Source: an uncultured Collinsella sp. (lineage in GTDB: Bacteria; Actinomycetota; Coriobacteriia; Coriobacteriales; Coriobacteriaceae). From it: a DNA stretch of 8,299 nt. A program made the translations under genes and the position numbers. The notes under the pieces are model-generated. The model was not told the DNA's origin. It worked only from the letters and a program-made list of their open reading frames with translations, and made no database searches. The stretch lies in NCBI GenBank assembly GCA_958428675.1, contig CAUAGV010000070.1:1-8299 (forward strand), in the 5' to 3' direction. Below are positions 1-5,515 of this stretch, piece by piece (within the stretch, counting starts at the first letter, position 1; each line of letters opens with the position of its first letter).

Positions 1-613
1 GGGCGCACATGCCACGGTTGGCCGATCGTCCCGCCATGGCAAAGCTCGAAAGCAGACACAGGCCAGAGTAGCAAAAGCAGATGGCGCCATGGCTAAAGAC
101 CTCAAGGTCCACATCGGGCGCGGCATCGTGAATGGCGGCAATCTCGTCGATGGAAAGCTCGCGCGAGAGGGTCACGCGGTCGGCGCCCTGCTCGCGGCAC
201 CAAAGGGTTCCGCGGTCGTCGTGGATGTTCGCCTGGGTCGAGATATGCGTCTCGATGCTGGGCATCGTGCGCTTGACCTCAAAGAACAGGCCCCAGTCCT
301 GGATGATGAAGGCGTCGGCGCCTAGCGTGGAGCAGCGATGGATGAGCTGCAGCGCATCGCTCATCTCGGATTCCTTGATGACGATGTTGACCGTGACGTA
401 GACGCGCGAGCCGGCCAGATGCGCGGCGCGACAGGCCTGCTCAAAGGCCTCGTCGGTAAAGTTGGTGGCCTTGCGGCGTGCGTTGAAGCTGCCCATGCCG
501 CAGTAGATGGCGTCTGCCCCGGCGGCGAGCGCGGCGGCAAAGGGCTCGGGCCCTCCGGCGGGCGCCAAAAGCTCAGGTCTGCGGTTGGTGGTTCGACTGG
601 CGGTTGCGGTCAT
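1..613 (-). CDS. Peptidase U32 family protein, N-terminal part (runs off the left edge)
   Basis: The first 204 residues are present; the gene continues past base 1. The start is ATG at 613-611, preceded by an AAAGG/AGG purine stretch (624-616). An early ELLAPAG segment (residues 14-20) and a YCGMGSFNAR segment (37-46) are typical of the family. The PROSITE-style U32 signature is matched in full at residues 171-189: E171, F173, G176, C179, G184, C186 and S189. Family members are annotated as collagenase-like peptidases, but several characterised ones (RlhA, TrhP/YegQ, UbiU/UbiV) are iron-sulfur or prephenate-dependent hydroxylation factors for RNA or ubiquinone, so the peptidase label should not be taken literally. 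RNA hydroxylation is the likelier role, but the subgroup cannot be fixed because the C-terminal half is missing. The gene diverges from ridA and shows no functional link to the purine genes. Confidence 0.9.
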   Translation of the reverse strand, partial: MTATASRTTNRRPELLAPAGGPEPFAAALAAGADAIYCGMGSFNARRKATNFTDEAFEQACRAAHLAGSRVYVTVNIVIKESEMSDALQLIHRCSTLGADAFIIQDWGLFFEVKRTMPSIETHISTQANIHDDRGTLWCREQGADRVTLSRELSIDEIAAIHDAAPDVDLEVFSHGAICFCYSGLCLLSSFAMAGRSANRGMCA

Positions 614-645
614 ATCCTGCCTTTCAAAATGCTCAGATACTCAAA

Positions 646-651
646 AGTATA
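646..651 (-). promoter_or_regulatory. Possible -10 element for the U32 gene
   Basis: On the minus strand these bases read TATACT, a near-consensus -10 hexamer about 33 bases upstream of the start codon, giving a short leader. No -35 hexamer with proper spacing (16-18 bases) and no extended TG is visible, so the call rests on one element. Confidence 0.33.
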
Positions 652-795
652 GTGGTGCCGTCGCGATGGACGATGCCCGTGCTCCAAGCGGGATAAAGTC
701 TTCAGCAGCTTGGGCTGGCTGACCCCGTGGAGAACCGTTCAGCGGTCCGGGGAAACCGTTGGGCGATAAAATATTCTCGCAACGTGATAATAATC

Positions 796-824
796 TTGCA
801 TCGCGCGGAAACCTTGAGTACTAT
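796..824 (+). promoter_or_regulatory. Sigma-70-type promoter of ridA
   Basis: TTGCAT (796-801) and TACTAT (819-824) are separated by exactly 17 bases and lie downstream of an AT-rich stretch. The predicted start point is near 831, giving a leader of about 80 bases. TGATAAT at 785-791 sits just ahead of the -35 element. Confidence 0.6.
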
Positions 825-911
825 CCCAATCAAGCGCGGTGTTCAGACCGAACTGTGCCTCCCGGTGTGAACGCCGCGCTCCCGTTCCCTTTTACTTGTA
901 AGGAGAAAAAC

Positions 912-1289
912 ATGAGCAAGACCGTCGTGTCTTCCGATAACGCACCCGCAGCCATCGGCCCGTATTCCCCCGGTATCCAGACTGGCAACATGGTGTTTCT
1001 GTCCGGCCAGCTGGGCATCGATCCCGTGACCGGCAAGCTGCCCGAGGGTGTCGAGGCCCAGGCCAAGCAGTCCCTCGCCAACGTCGAGGCTCTGCTGACC
1101 GCTGCCGGCGCCACGTTTGCCGATGTCGTCAAGACCACGGTCTACCTGGCCGACATCGCCGACTTTGCCGCCGTGAACGAGATTTACGCCTCCAAGTTCG
1201 AGGCTCCGTTCCCCGCGCGCAGCGCTTTCCAGGTTGCCGCCCTTCCGGCTGGCGGTCTGGTCGAGATCGAGGTTGTCGCCGCTCTCTAA
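912..1289 (+). CDS. ridA: RidA family 2-iminobutanoate/2-iminopropanoate deaminase
   Basis: A complete 125-residue protein of normal RidA length. It hydrolyses reactive enamine/imine intermediates, such as 2-aminoacrylate released by PLP-dependent dehydratases and lyases, to 2-ketoacids and ammonia in the cytoplasm; members are usually homotrimers with active sites between subunits. Visible family marks are IGPYSPG (residues 15-21), SGQLG (31-35), and PARSAFQVAALP (101-112) with R103 at the place of the catalytic arginine of E. coli RidA (R105), then VEIEVVA ending with E120. The start at 912 is fixed by AAGGAG at 900-905, six bases ahead; an upstream in-frame extension to 759 has no ribosome site and no family similarity. 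The gene has its own promoter and terminator, so it is probably transcribed alone. It may still serve the nearby catabolic genes (see findings). Confidence 0.95.
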   Translation: MSKTVVSSDNAPAAIGPYSPGIQTGNMVFLSGQLGIDPVTGKLPEGVEAQAKQSLANVEALLTAAGATFADVVKTTVYLADIADFAAVNEIYASKFEAPFPARSAFQVAALPAGGLVEIEVVAAL

Positions 1290-1319
1290 GGTGTTGGTAA
1301 CAACTAAACATGACATGCA

Positions 1320-1357
1320 AAAAGACCCTGCAGCGCGTGCGAGCTGCAGGGTCTTTT
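1320..1357. terminator. Strong bidirectional Rho-independent terminator
   Basis: A perfect 15-bp stem (1320-1334 with 1343-1357) with an 8-base loop. On the plus strand it ends in TTTT after a GC-rich stem core and stops ridA transcription, beginning 31 bases after its stop codon. On the minus strand the stem runs into five T residues (complement of 1323-1319), so it can also stop transcripts arriving from the regulator gene. This fits the convergent gene arrangement. Confidence 0.93.
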
Positions 1358-1371
1358 GTCAAGCGATGCGA

Positions 1372-1408
1372 CAAAAATGATCCGTTTCCCTTCGTCCCCA
1401 AGGGATCA
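1372..1408 (-). terminator. Possible weak terminator of the regulator gene
   Basis: On the minus strand, immediately after the regulator stop codon, TGATCC (1408-1403) can pair with GGATCA (1383-1378), followed directly by TTTTT (1377-1373). An alternative inner pairing is AAGGG (1400-1404) with CCCTT (1388-1392). The six-pair stem with a long loop is weak; the strong terminator at 1320-1357 lies just beyond as a backstop. Confidence 0.42.
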
Positions 1409-1411
1409 CGT

Positions 1412-2068
1412 TTAGCCCTCCTTGCGGACTTTTTGCAGGTAGCGGTAGACGCTGGGCTCCGAGATGCCCAGCGAGGTGGCGGCGCAGGCCACGGCGCCCT
1501 TGAGCATGAACACCCCGTTGCCGTTGAGGTGGCGAATGACGTCCACGCGGTCGCTCTGACCAAGCGACGCTACATCCAGCCCGCGCGCGCTCAGCAACTC
1601 GGCAATGCTGCGGTCGATGAGCTCCTGTGTGGACTCCGAAAGGCTTTCGACCTCGATAGGGGCGGGCTCCGTGCGCGTCGGCGCCGCGTCGAAGCACGCC
1701 ATGAGCTGCTGCGCCATGGCGTTGATGGAGCGCACGGTCGAGAGATCGGTGTTGACGCAGAGCATACCGACGATCTCGTCATTCTCGCGGATAAAGTACG
1801 TCGCTGACTCCAACGTCTTGCCGCCGGCACCGCGCCCCTCGTAGCCCGTAATAAACGGCAGGTCGCGATACTTGGCGTCGTGCATGATCTTGAGTGCCAG
1901 ATCGGTGGCGGGACCGCCGACCTTGCGGCCGCTCACGATGCCGTTGCGAATATCGACGATGGCGTGGTCGGGATCCGAGAAATCGTGCAGCACGATTTCG
2001 CTGTTTTTGCCGAGTATCTGCTCCAGAAAATCGACCATCGGCAAAAAGCGGCGTACGGTCTCGTTCAC
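1412..2068 (-). CDS. YheO/DauR-type transcriptional regulator (PAS-like domain plus HTH)
   Basis: A 218-residue protein starting at GTG 2068-2066. This start is chosen because AAAGGAG (2081-2075) lies six bases upstream; the longer in-frame reading up to 2209 adds 47 residues with no ribosome site and no family similarity. Residues about 9-112 form a YheO-like PAS domain, with SEIVLHDF at 23-30 and an IRENDEIVGMLCVNTD stretch at 93-108 typical of the family. Residues about 186-215 form the C-terminal HTH (GVFMLKGAV, then LGISEPSVYRYLQKVRK). E. coli YheO (about 240 residues) and the Pseudomonas D-amino-acid regulators DauR/DguR share this layout and usually sense a small metabolite. It diverges from the transporter, so it is the likely local regulator of the transporter-ssnA-ygfK genes and perhaps of itself. 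The ligand is unknown; a purine or breakdown product is an inference from position only. Confidence 0.9.
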   Translation of the reverse strand: MNETVRRFLPMVDFLEQILGKNSEIVLHDFSDPDHAIVDIRNGIVSGRKVGGPATDLALKIMHDAKYRDLPFITGYEGRGAGGKTLESATYFIRENDEIVGMLCVNTDLSTVRSINAMAQQLMACFDAAPTRTEPAPIEVESLSESTQELIDRSIAELLSARGLDVASLGQSDRVDVIRHLNGNGVFMLKGAVACAATSLGISEPSVYRYLQKVRKEG

Positions 2069-2263
2069 GGGCAACTCCTTTGGGTGAAATCGGAAATGTT
2101 CATAACAATTTTTTCTCATGGTAACACGCTGCTCATCATCTCGTATATCCGCAGGTACATTGCGTAATGCAGACGAACGGTATGATTTTGGCGGTAAACG
2201 GTCGACCAAAAGAAAAGTAAGATGTTATTTAGACCAGACACATTTTTGACCTGCGGAAACGAG

Positions 2264-2283
2264 CTATTTCAGCTGAAGAATAG
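2264..2283. promoter_or_regulatory. Dyad, candidate activator operator
   Basis: TTCAGCTGAA (2268-2277) is a perfect 10-bp palindrome, flanked by CTAT (2264-2267) and ATAG (2280-2283), with two extra bases on the right side. Its centre is about 67 bases upstream of the predicted transporter start point, a usual place for a class I activator site. Binding by the divergent YheO-type regulator is a guess from position. Confidence 0.4.
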
Positions 2284-2304
2284 TCTGATAACAAAAAATT
2301 ATTA

Positions 2305-2333
2305 TTGAGAATGAGAATCATCTTTAATACGAT
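2305..2333 (+). promoter_or_regulatory. Sigma-70-type promoter of the transporter gene
   Basis: TTGAGA (2305-2310) and TACGAT (2328-2333) are separated by 17 bases, and an A/T-only tract (2293-2304) directly upstream resembles an UP element. The predicted start point is near 2340, leaving a leader of about 80 bases. It would drive the transporter and probably ssnA and ygfK downstream. Confidence 0.62.
2307..2325 (+). promoter_or_regulatory. Fur-like box overlapping the transporter promoter
   Basis: GAGAATGAGAATCATCTTT matches the classical 19-base Fur consensus GATAATGATAATCATTATC at 14 of 19 positions by hand count. It contains two tandem GAGAAT hexamers and covers part of the -35 element and most of the spacer, where a bound repressor would block RNA polymerase. 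No Fur-family gene is in the window, and the consensus is from proteobacteria, so the assignment is tentative. Confidence 0.4.
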
Positions 2334-2420
2334 ATGCAACGAAGGCACAACCTCAACCCCGCACTGCGTCACAATAGAGCGTTAGATGCGAAAACAACTA
2401 CTTCGAGGATTGGTGGTCAA

Positions 2421-3815
2421 ATGACCCAGGAGACGGTTACGAACGGCACTGAAGCTCTGTTCACTCGCGAAGGCATGCCTCCCGTTAAGGAAATGATCCC
2501 GTGCGCCCTTCAGCACGTACTGGCATCGTTTGCCGGTATCATTACCCCGGCGGTCATCATGGCCGGCGTCTACGGCTTTAATAGCCAGCAGAGCACCGAC
2601 ATCATCCAGGTCGCGCTCATTCTTTCGGCGATCGACACGGCCCTTCAGGCCTTCGCTCCCTTCCGTCGCATCGGCGGCGGCCTGCCCATCGTCATGGGCG
2701 TTTCGTTCGCGTTCCTGCCGGCCCTGCAGGCCATGGGTGCCTCGGGCTTTAGCTTTGGTGCACTGCTGGGCGGCGAGATTGTCGGCGGCGCCGTCGCGGT
2801 CCTCTTTGGTCTGGCCTACAGCAAGATCAAGTGGCTGTTCCCGCCCGTCGTGACCGGTACGGTCATCTTCTCCATTGGCGTCTCTCTCTATCCCACGGCC
2901 GTCAAGTACATGGCCGGCGGCATGGGCACGCCGCTGTGGGGCACCCCACAGGCATGGTGCGTCGCTCTTATCACCTTCGCCGTGGTCTTTGCGCTCGCCA
3001 ACTTTGGCAAGGGCACGCTCAAGCTGGGATCCGTGTTCTTTGGCATGATCGTTGGCATGATCGTCTCCATCCCCTTTGGCATGATCGACTTCTCCAGCGT
3101 CGCCACCGCCCAGGTCTTCGCCCTTCCCAAGCTCATGCCCTACGCGCTCGAGTTTGATCCCGAGGTCTGCATTACCCTCGCCGTCGTGTTCCCCATGGTT
3201 GCCATCCAGGTTATCGGTGACGTCTCCGCCGCCTGCCTGGGCTCCATCGACCGTATGCCCACCGAGCGCGAGCTCTCCGGCGCTATCGTGTCCCAGGGCC
3301 TCACCTCTATGGTCGGCGGCCTGCTGGGCGGTCTTCCCACCAGCGCCCTTGGCCAGAACGTGGGCATCATCTGCTCCAACAAGGTCGTCAACAAGTGGGT
3401 CTTTGTGATCATCGCGGCCGTCTTTGCCATCGCCGGTCTGTTCCCGCAGCTCTCTGCCGTCCTTTCCGCTATCCCGCAGCCCGTCATCGGCGGCGCGACC
3501 GTCGGCGTCTTTGGCACCATCACCATGAACGGTGTGCGCATGTTCACCCGCGAGGGCCTCACGCAGCGCACTACCACCATCGTCGGCACCTCCGTCGTCT
3601 TTGGCCTGGGTATCTGGATGGCCAGCGGTTGCCTTGCCGGCGAGGGTATGCCCGCCTGGGTGTCCACCGTCATCGGCTCCAATGCCGTGACCCCCACCGC
3701 CATCATGGCCATCGTGCTCAACCTGATCCTTCCGCAGACGCCGGTCGTGGCTCAGCATATCGATGCTGCCAAGGACGCTGCCGTGGATCTGGTCCTGCCC
3801 GAGAGCAAGAAGTAA
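2421..3815 (+). CDS. NCS2 (nucleobase:cation symporter-2) family purine/pyrimidine permease
   Basis: A 464-residue, very hydrophobic membrane protein of normal NCS2 length (family members have 14 membrane segments). Such proteins import uracil, xanthine or uric acid with protons or sodium. Family marks: QHVLASFAGIITPAV in the first membrane segment (residues 31-45), VMGVSFAF (91-98), PPVVTGTVIFSIGVSLYP (141-158), QVIGD (263-267) and QNVG (312-315). The start at 2421 is chosen because similarity begins soon after; the ribosome site is weak (GAGG 2405-2408 or GGTGG 2412-2416). The 29-residue extension back to 2334 starts inside the promoter zone and is rejected. Oddities: the TM8 glutamate of UraA/XanQ/UacT is Q263, the usual TM9 aspartate is Q292, and the conserved threonine of the QNxG motif is N320. 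Urate or xanthine is the likeliest substrate from context, but these changes make it uncertain. Confidence 0.93.
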   Translation: MTQETVTNGTEALFTREGMPPVKEMIPCALQHVLASFAGIITPAVIMAGVYGFNSQQSTDIIQVALILSAIDTALQAFAPFRRIGGGLPIVMGVSFAFLPALQAMGASGFSFGALLGGEIVGGAVAVLFGLAYSKIKWLFPPVVTGTVIFSIGVSLYPTAVKYMAGGMGTPLWGTPQAWCVALITFAVVFALANFGKGTLKLGSVFFGMIVGMIVSIPFGMIDFSSVATAQVFALPKLMPYALEFDPEVCITLAVVFPMVAIQVIGDVSAACLGSIDRMPTERELSGAIVSQGLTSMVGGLLGGLPTSALGQNVGIICSNKVVNKWVFVIIAAVFAIAGLFPQLSAVLSAIPQPVIGGATVGVFGTITMNGVRMFTREGLTQRTTTIVGTSVVFGLGIWMASGCLAGEGMPAWVSTVIGSNAVTPTAIMAIVLNLILPQTPVVAQHIDAAKDAAVDLVLPESKK

Positions 3816-3832
3816 CCAATTCGGTGCTATTC

Positions 3833-3904
3833 GTCGGCGGGCGCATCGCCTCGTCCGCCGACGCCATGCGGCGCCAAGCCGCACTTCAAAGGGTTTGTCC
3901 CTTT
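3833..3904 (+). other. Three tandem hairpins in the transporter-ssnA spacer
   Basis: The 195-base spacer (3816-4010) holds no gene but three perfect inverted repeats in a row: GTCGGCGG/CCGCCGAC (3833-3840 with 3855-3862), TGCGGC/GCCGCA (3867-3872 with 3878-3883), and AAAGGG/CCCTTT (3888-3893 with 3899-3904). None is followed by a T tract, so they are not ordinary terminators. They could slow mRNA decay of the upstream gene, mark a processing site, or attenuate transcription. From 3905 to the ssnA ribosome site I see only the GGGCCC palindrome and no promoter. Confidence 0.6.
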
Positions 3905-4010
3905 GGTGAAGCGTTGACGGGAGAGGGCCCGTTTCCGGTGTAGGCCGGCGCTTCGCACTCCGCCATGTCAGAGGTGTCAAACCCCGCCCCTGATGTTGAA
4001 GGGAGCATTC

Positions 4011-5366
4011 ATGCTTCTGGTCGCTAACGGTTCCGTCTTTACCCGCAACGCTCAGACCCCGTTCATTCCCAACGGTGCGGTCGCCATTGACGGAGATACG
4101 ATCGTCGAAGTAGGCCTCGAGTGCGAGCTCAAGGCCAAGTACCCGGATGCCGAGTACGTCGACGCCCAGGGCAACCTCATCATGCCCGGACTCATCAATT
4201 GCCACACCCACATCTACTCGGGTCTGGCCCGCGGCCTTGCCATTAAGGGCTGCAACCCCACCAACTTCCTGGAGAATCTTGAGCAGCAGTGGTGGAAGAT
4301 CGATGACAACCTGACGCTCGACGGCACCAAGGCCAGCGCCTATGCCACGATTCTTGACTCCATCCGCGATGGCGTCACCACGATCTTCGATCACCATGCG
4401 AGCTTCTGCGAAATCCCGGGAAGCCTCTTTACCATTAAGGATGCAGCTCAGGAGCTGGGCATGCGTTCGTGCCTGTGCTACGAGGTCTCCGATCGCCGCG
4501 GCCAGGAAAAATGCGACCAGGCCATTGCCGAGAACGCCGAGTTTGCCCAGTGGGCCGCCAAGGAGCGTCGCGATAACGACAACCACATGATCGCCGCCAT
4601 GTTTGGCGGACATGCCACCTTTACGCTTTCGGACGAGACCATGGATAAGATGGCCGAGGCCAACAACGGCCTGACCGGCTTCCACATCCACGTGTGCGAG
4701 GGCATGAACGACGTGTGGGACTCCCGCCTCAACCGCGGCGGCATCAGCCCCGTCGAGCGCCTGCTGCAGCACGACCTGCTGGGTCCCGACACCATGCTGG
4801 GCCACTGCATCCACGTGACGCCCGCCGAGATGGACATCGTCAAGGAGTCCGGCGCCTGGCTCGTCAACAACCCCGAATCCAATATGGGCAACGCCGTGGG
4901 CTGCGCCCCCGTGCTTGAGTTCTTCCGCCGCGGCATCCCCGTGTGCATGGGCACCGACGCCTACACCCACGATATGCTCGAGAGCCTTAAGGTCTTCCTG
5001 ATCATTCAGCGCCACAACGCCGCCATGCCCAACGTGGGCTGGTGCGAGGTCATGACCATGCTGTTCGAGAACAACGCCAAGATGGCGAGCAAGTACTTTG
5101 ATCGCAAGCTCGGCGTGCTCGAGGCCGGCGCTGCCGCCGACGTTATCGTCATGGACTACAAGCCCTTTACGCCGCTGAGCGAGGAGAATATCGACGGCCA
5201 CATGCTCTTTGGCATGATGGGCAAAAACTGCCGCACCACCATCATCAACGGCCGCATCCTGTACAAGGATCGCGAGTTCGTTGGCATTGATGAGGAAAAG
5301 ATCAACGCGTGGACCATGGCTGAGTCCAAGAAGCTCTGGAGCACGCTCAACGATCGCACCTACTAA
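4011..5366 (+). CDS. ssnA: SsnA-type putative aminohydrolase (amidohydrolase superfamily)
   Basis: A 451-residue cytoplasmic metal-dependent hydrolase, close to the 442 residues of E. coli SsnA. Zinc-site residues of the guanine-deaminase/chlorohydrolase type are all visible: H65-x-H67 in NCHTHIYSGLARGL, H227 with E230 in HIHVCEG, H265 (H268 nearby) in LGHCIHV, and D316 in MGTDAYTHD. The N-terminal strands (residues 1-58) and the region after about 370 form the usual small beta domain of amidohydrolases. The start at 4011 follows GAAGGGAG (3998-4005) by five bases; an ATG six codons earlier (3993) overlaps that site and is unlikely. In E. coli ssnA lies beside ygfK in the purine catabolic region, and both recur in urate-degrading gut anaerobes. 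It probably deaminates or opens a purine-derived ring; the substrate cannot be read from sequence. It lies 195 bases after the transporter and 149 before ygfK, on the same strand. Confidence 0.9.
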   Translation: MLLVANGSVFTRNAQTPFIPNGAVAIDGDTIVEVGLECELKAKYPDAEYVDAQGNLIMPGLINCHTHIYSGLARGLAIKGCNPTNFLENLEQQWWKIDDNLTLDGTKASAYATILDSIRDGVTTIFDHHASFCEIPGSLFTIKDAAQELGMRSCLCYEVSDRRGQEKCDQAIAENAEFAQWAAKERRDNDNHMIAAMFGGHATFTLSDETMDKMAEANNGLTGFHIHVCEGMNDVWDSRLNRGGISPVERLLQHDLLGPDTMLGHCIHVTPAEMDIVKESGAWLVNNPESNMGNAVGCAPVLEFFRRGIPVCMGTDAYTHDMLESLKVFLIIQRHNAAMPNVGWCEVMTMLFENNAKMASKYFDRKLGVLEAGAAADVIVMDYKPFTPLSEENIDGHMLFGMMGKNCRTTIINGRILYKDREFVGIDEEKINAWTMAESKKLWSTLNDRTY

Positions 5367-5381
5367 TTCACAAGTAGATTC

Positions 5382-5417
5382 ACGCGCGTCGGGTGTTTCG
5401 CCGCATTCGACGCGCGT
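5382..5417. other. Perfect 10-bp inverted repeat after ssnA
   Basis: ACGCGCGTCG (5382-5391) pairs with CGACGCGCGT (5408-5417) around a 16-base loop, starting 16 bases after the ssnA stop codon. There is no T tract, so Rho-independent termination is unlikely; a role in mRNA stability or partial attenuation is possible. A short dyad around TAGCGCTA (5452-5459) follows. Confidence 0.55.
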
Positions 5418-5470
5418 ATAGGCGGCCTCCGCGGGGTCGCCGGCGCTGTGCTAGCGCTACACCGTATTTG

Positions 5471-5496
5471 CGCCCGCCGCGCGGTCTCGCCGGGCG
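5471..5496. other. Inverted repeat just ahead of ygfK
   Basis: CGCCCG (5471-5476) can pair with CGGGCG (5491-5496); the palindrome CCGCGCGG (5477-5484) lies inside. It ends seven bases before the ygfK ribosome binding site (AGAGGAG, 5503-5509), so the fold could influence ygfK translation. No promoter was recognised in the 149-base spacer (5367-5515). Confidence 0.4.
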
Positions 5497-5515
5497 TTAC
5501 AGAGAGGAGCTCATT

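Larger units (their letters stand above)
614..911. other. Divergent intergenic region between the U32 gene and ridA
   Basis: This 298-base stretch contains no credible gene. It holds the putative -10 of the U32 gene (646-651), a pair of ACCGTT repeats (734-739 and 755-760; AACGGT on the minus strand) 21 bases apart, an AT-rich stretch (about 766-798), the ridA promoter and the ridA ribosome binding site. The remaining bases of the ridA leader (about 831-899) show no recognisable aptamer or attenuator. Confidence 0.7.
2069..2420. other. AT-rich divergent control region between regulator and transporter
   Basis: These 352 bases contain no credible gene and are much richer in A/T than the flanking genes, especially at 2200-2335. 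Visible elements are an imperfect dyad CATTGCGTAATG (2158-2169), two AACGGT repeats (2176-2181 and 2197-2202), the 8-bp palindrome GGTCGACC (2200-2207), a longer dyad at 2264-2283, and the transporter promoter with an overlapping Fur-like box (2305-2333). I could not pick out one convincing promoter for the regulator on the minus strand. I looked for a purine or xanthine riboswitch core in the transporter leader (2340-2420) and did not recognise one. Confidence 0.75.

Noticed and set aside
89..722. Several short plus-strand open frames over the left end
   Set aside because: They overlap the U32 gene on the other strand, which has a full family signature; none has a convincing ribosome site or recognisable similarity.
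723..752. Possible hairpin CCCC...GGGG around ACCG/CGGT upstream of ridA
   Set aside because: The arms are interrupted by a large unequal internal loop and there is no T tract; I could not match it to a known RNA such as SRP RNA, a tRNA or a riboswitch.
785..803. TGATAAT next to the ridA -35 as a second Fur-like box
   Set aside because: Only the first half-site matches; the full 19-base comparison gives about 11 matches, too few in an AT-rich stretch.
759..911. Upstream extension of ridA to an ATG at 759
   Set aside because: No ribosome site at 759, the added residues do not resemble RidA, and the extension covers the predicted promoter. The AAGGAG site fixes the start at 912.
2069..2209. 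47-residue N-terminal extension of the regulator
   Set aside because: The GTG at 2068 has an excellent AAAGGAG site at proper spacing, while upstream ATG codons have none.
3888..3904. AAAGGG/CCCTTT hairpin as a terminator after the transporter
   Set aside because: The stem is short and is followed by GGTGAAG rather than a T run.
2382..5201. 939-residue open frame on the minus strand opposite the transporter and ssnA
   Set aside because: It is in codon register with both sense genes, so antisense stops would need TTA, CTA or TCA sense codons, which are rare in this GC-rich genome. The translation is rich in H, G, D and A without family motifs and runs through the intergenic gap.
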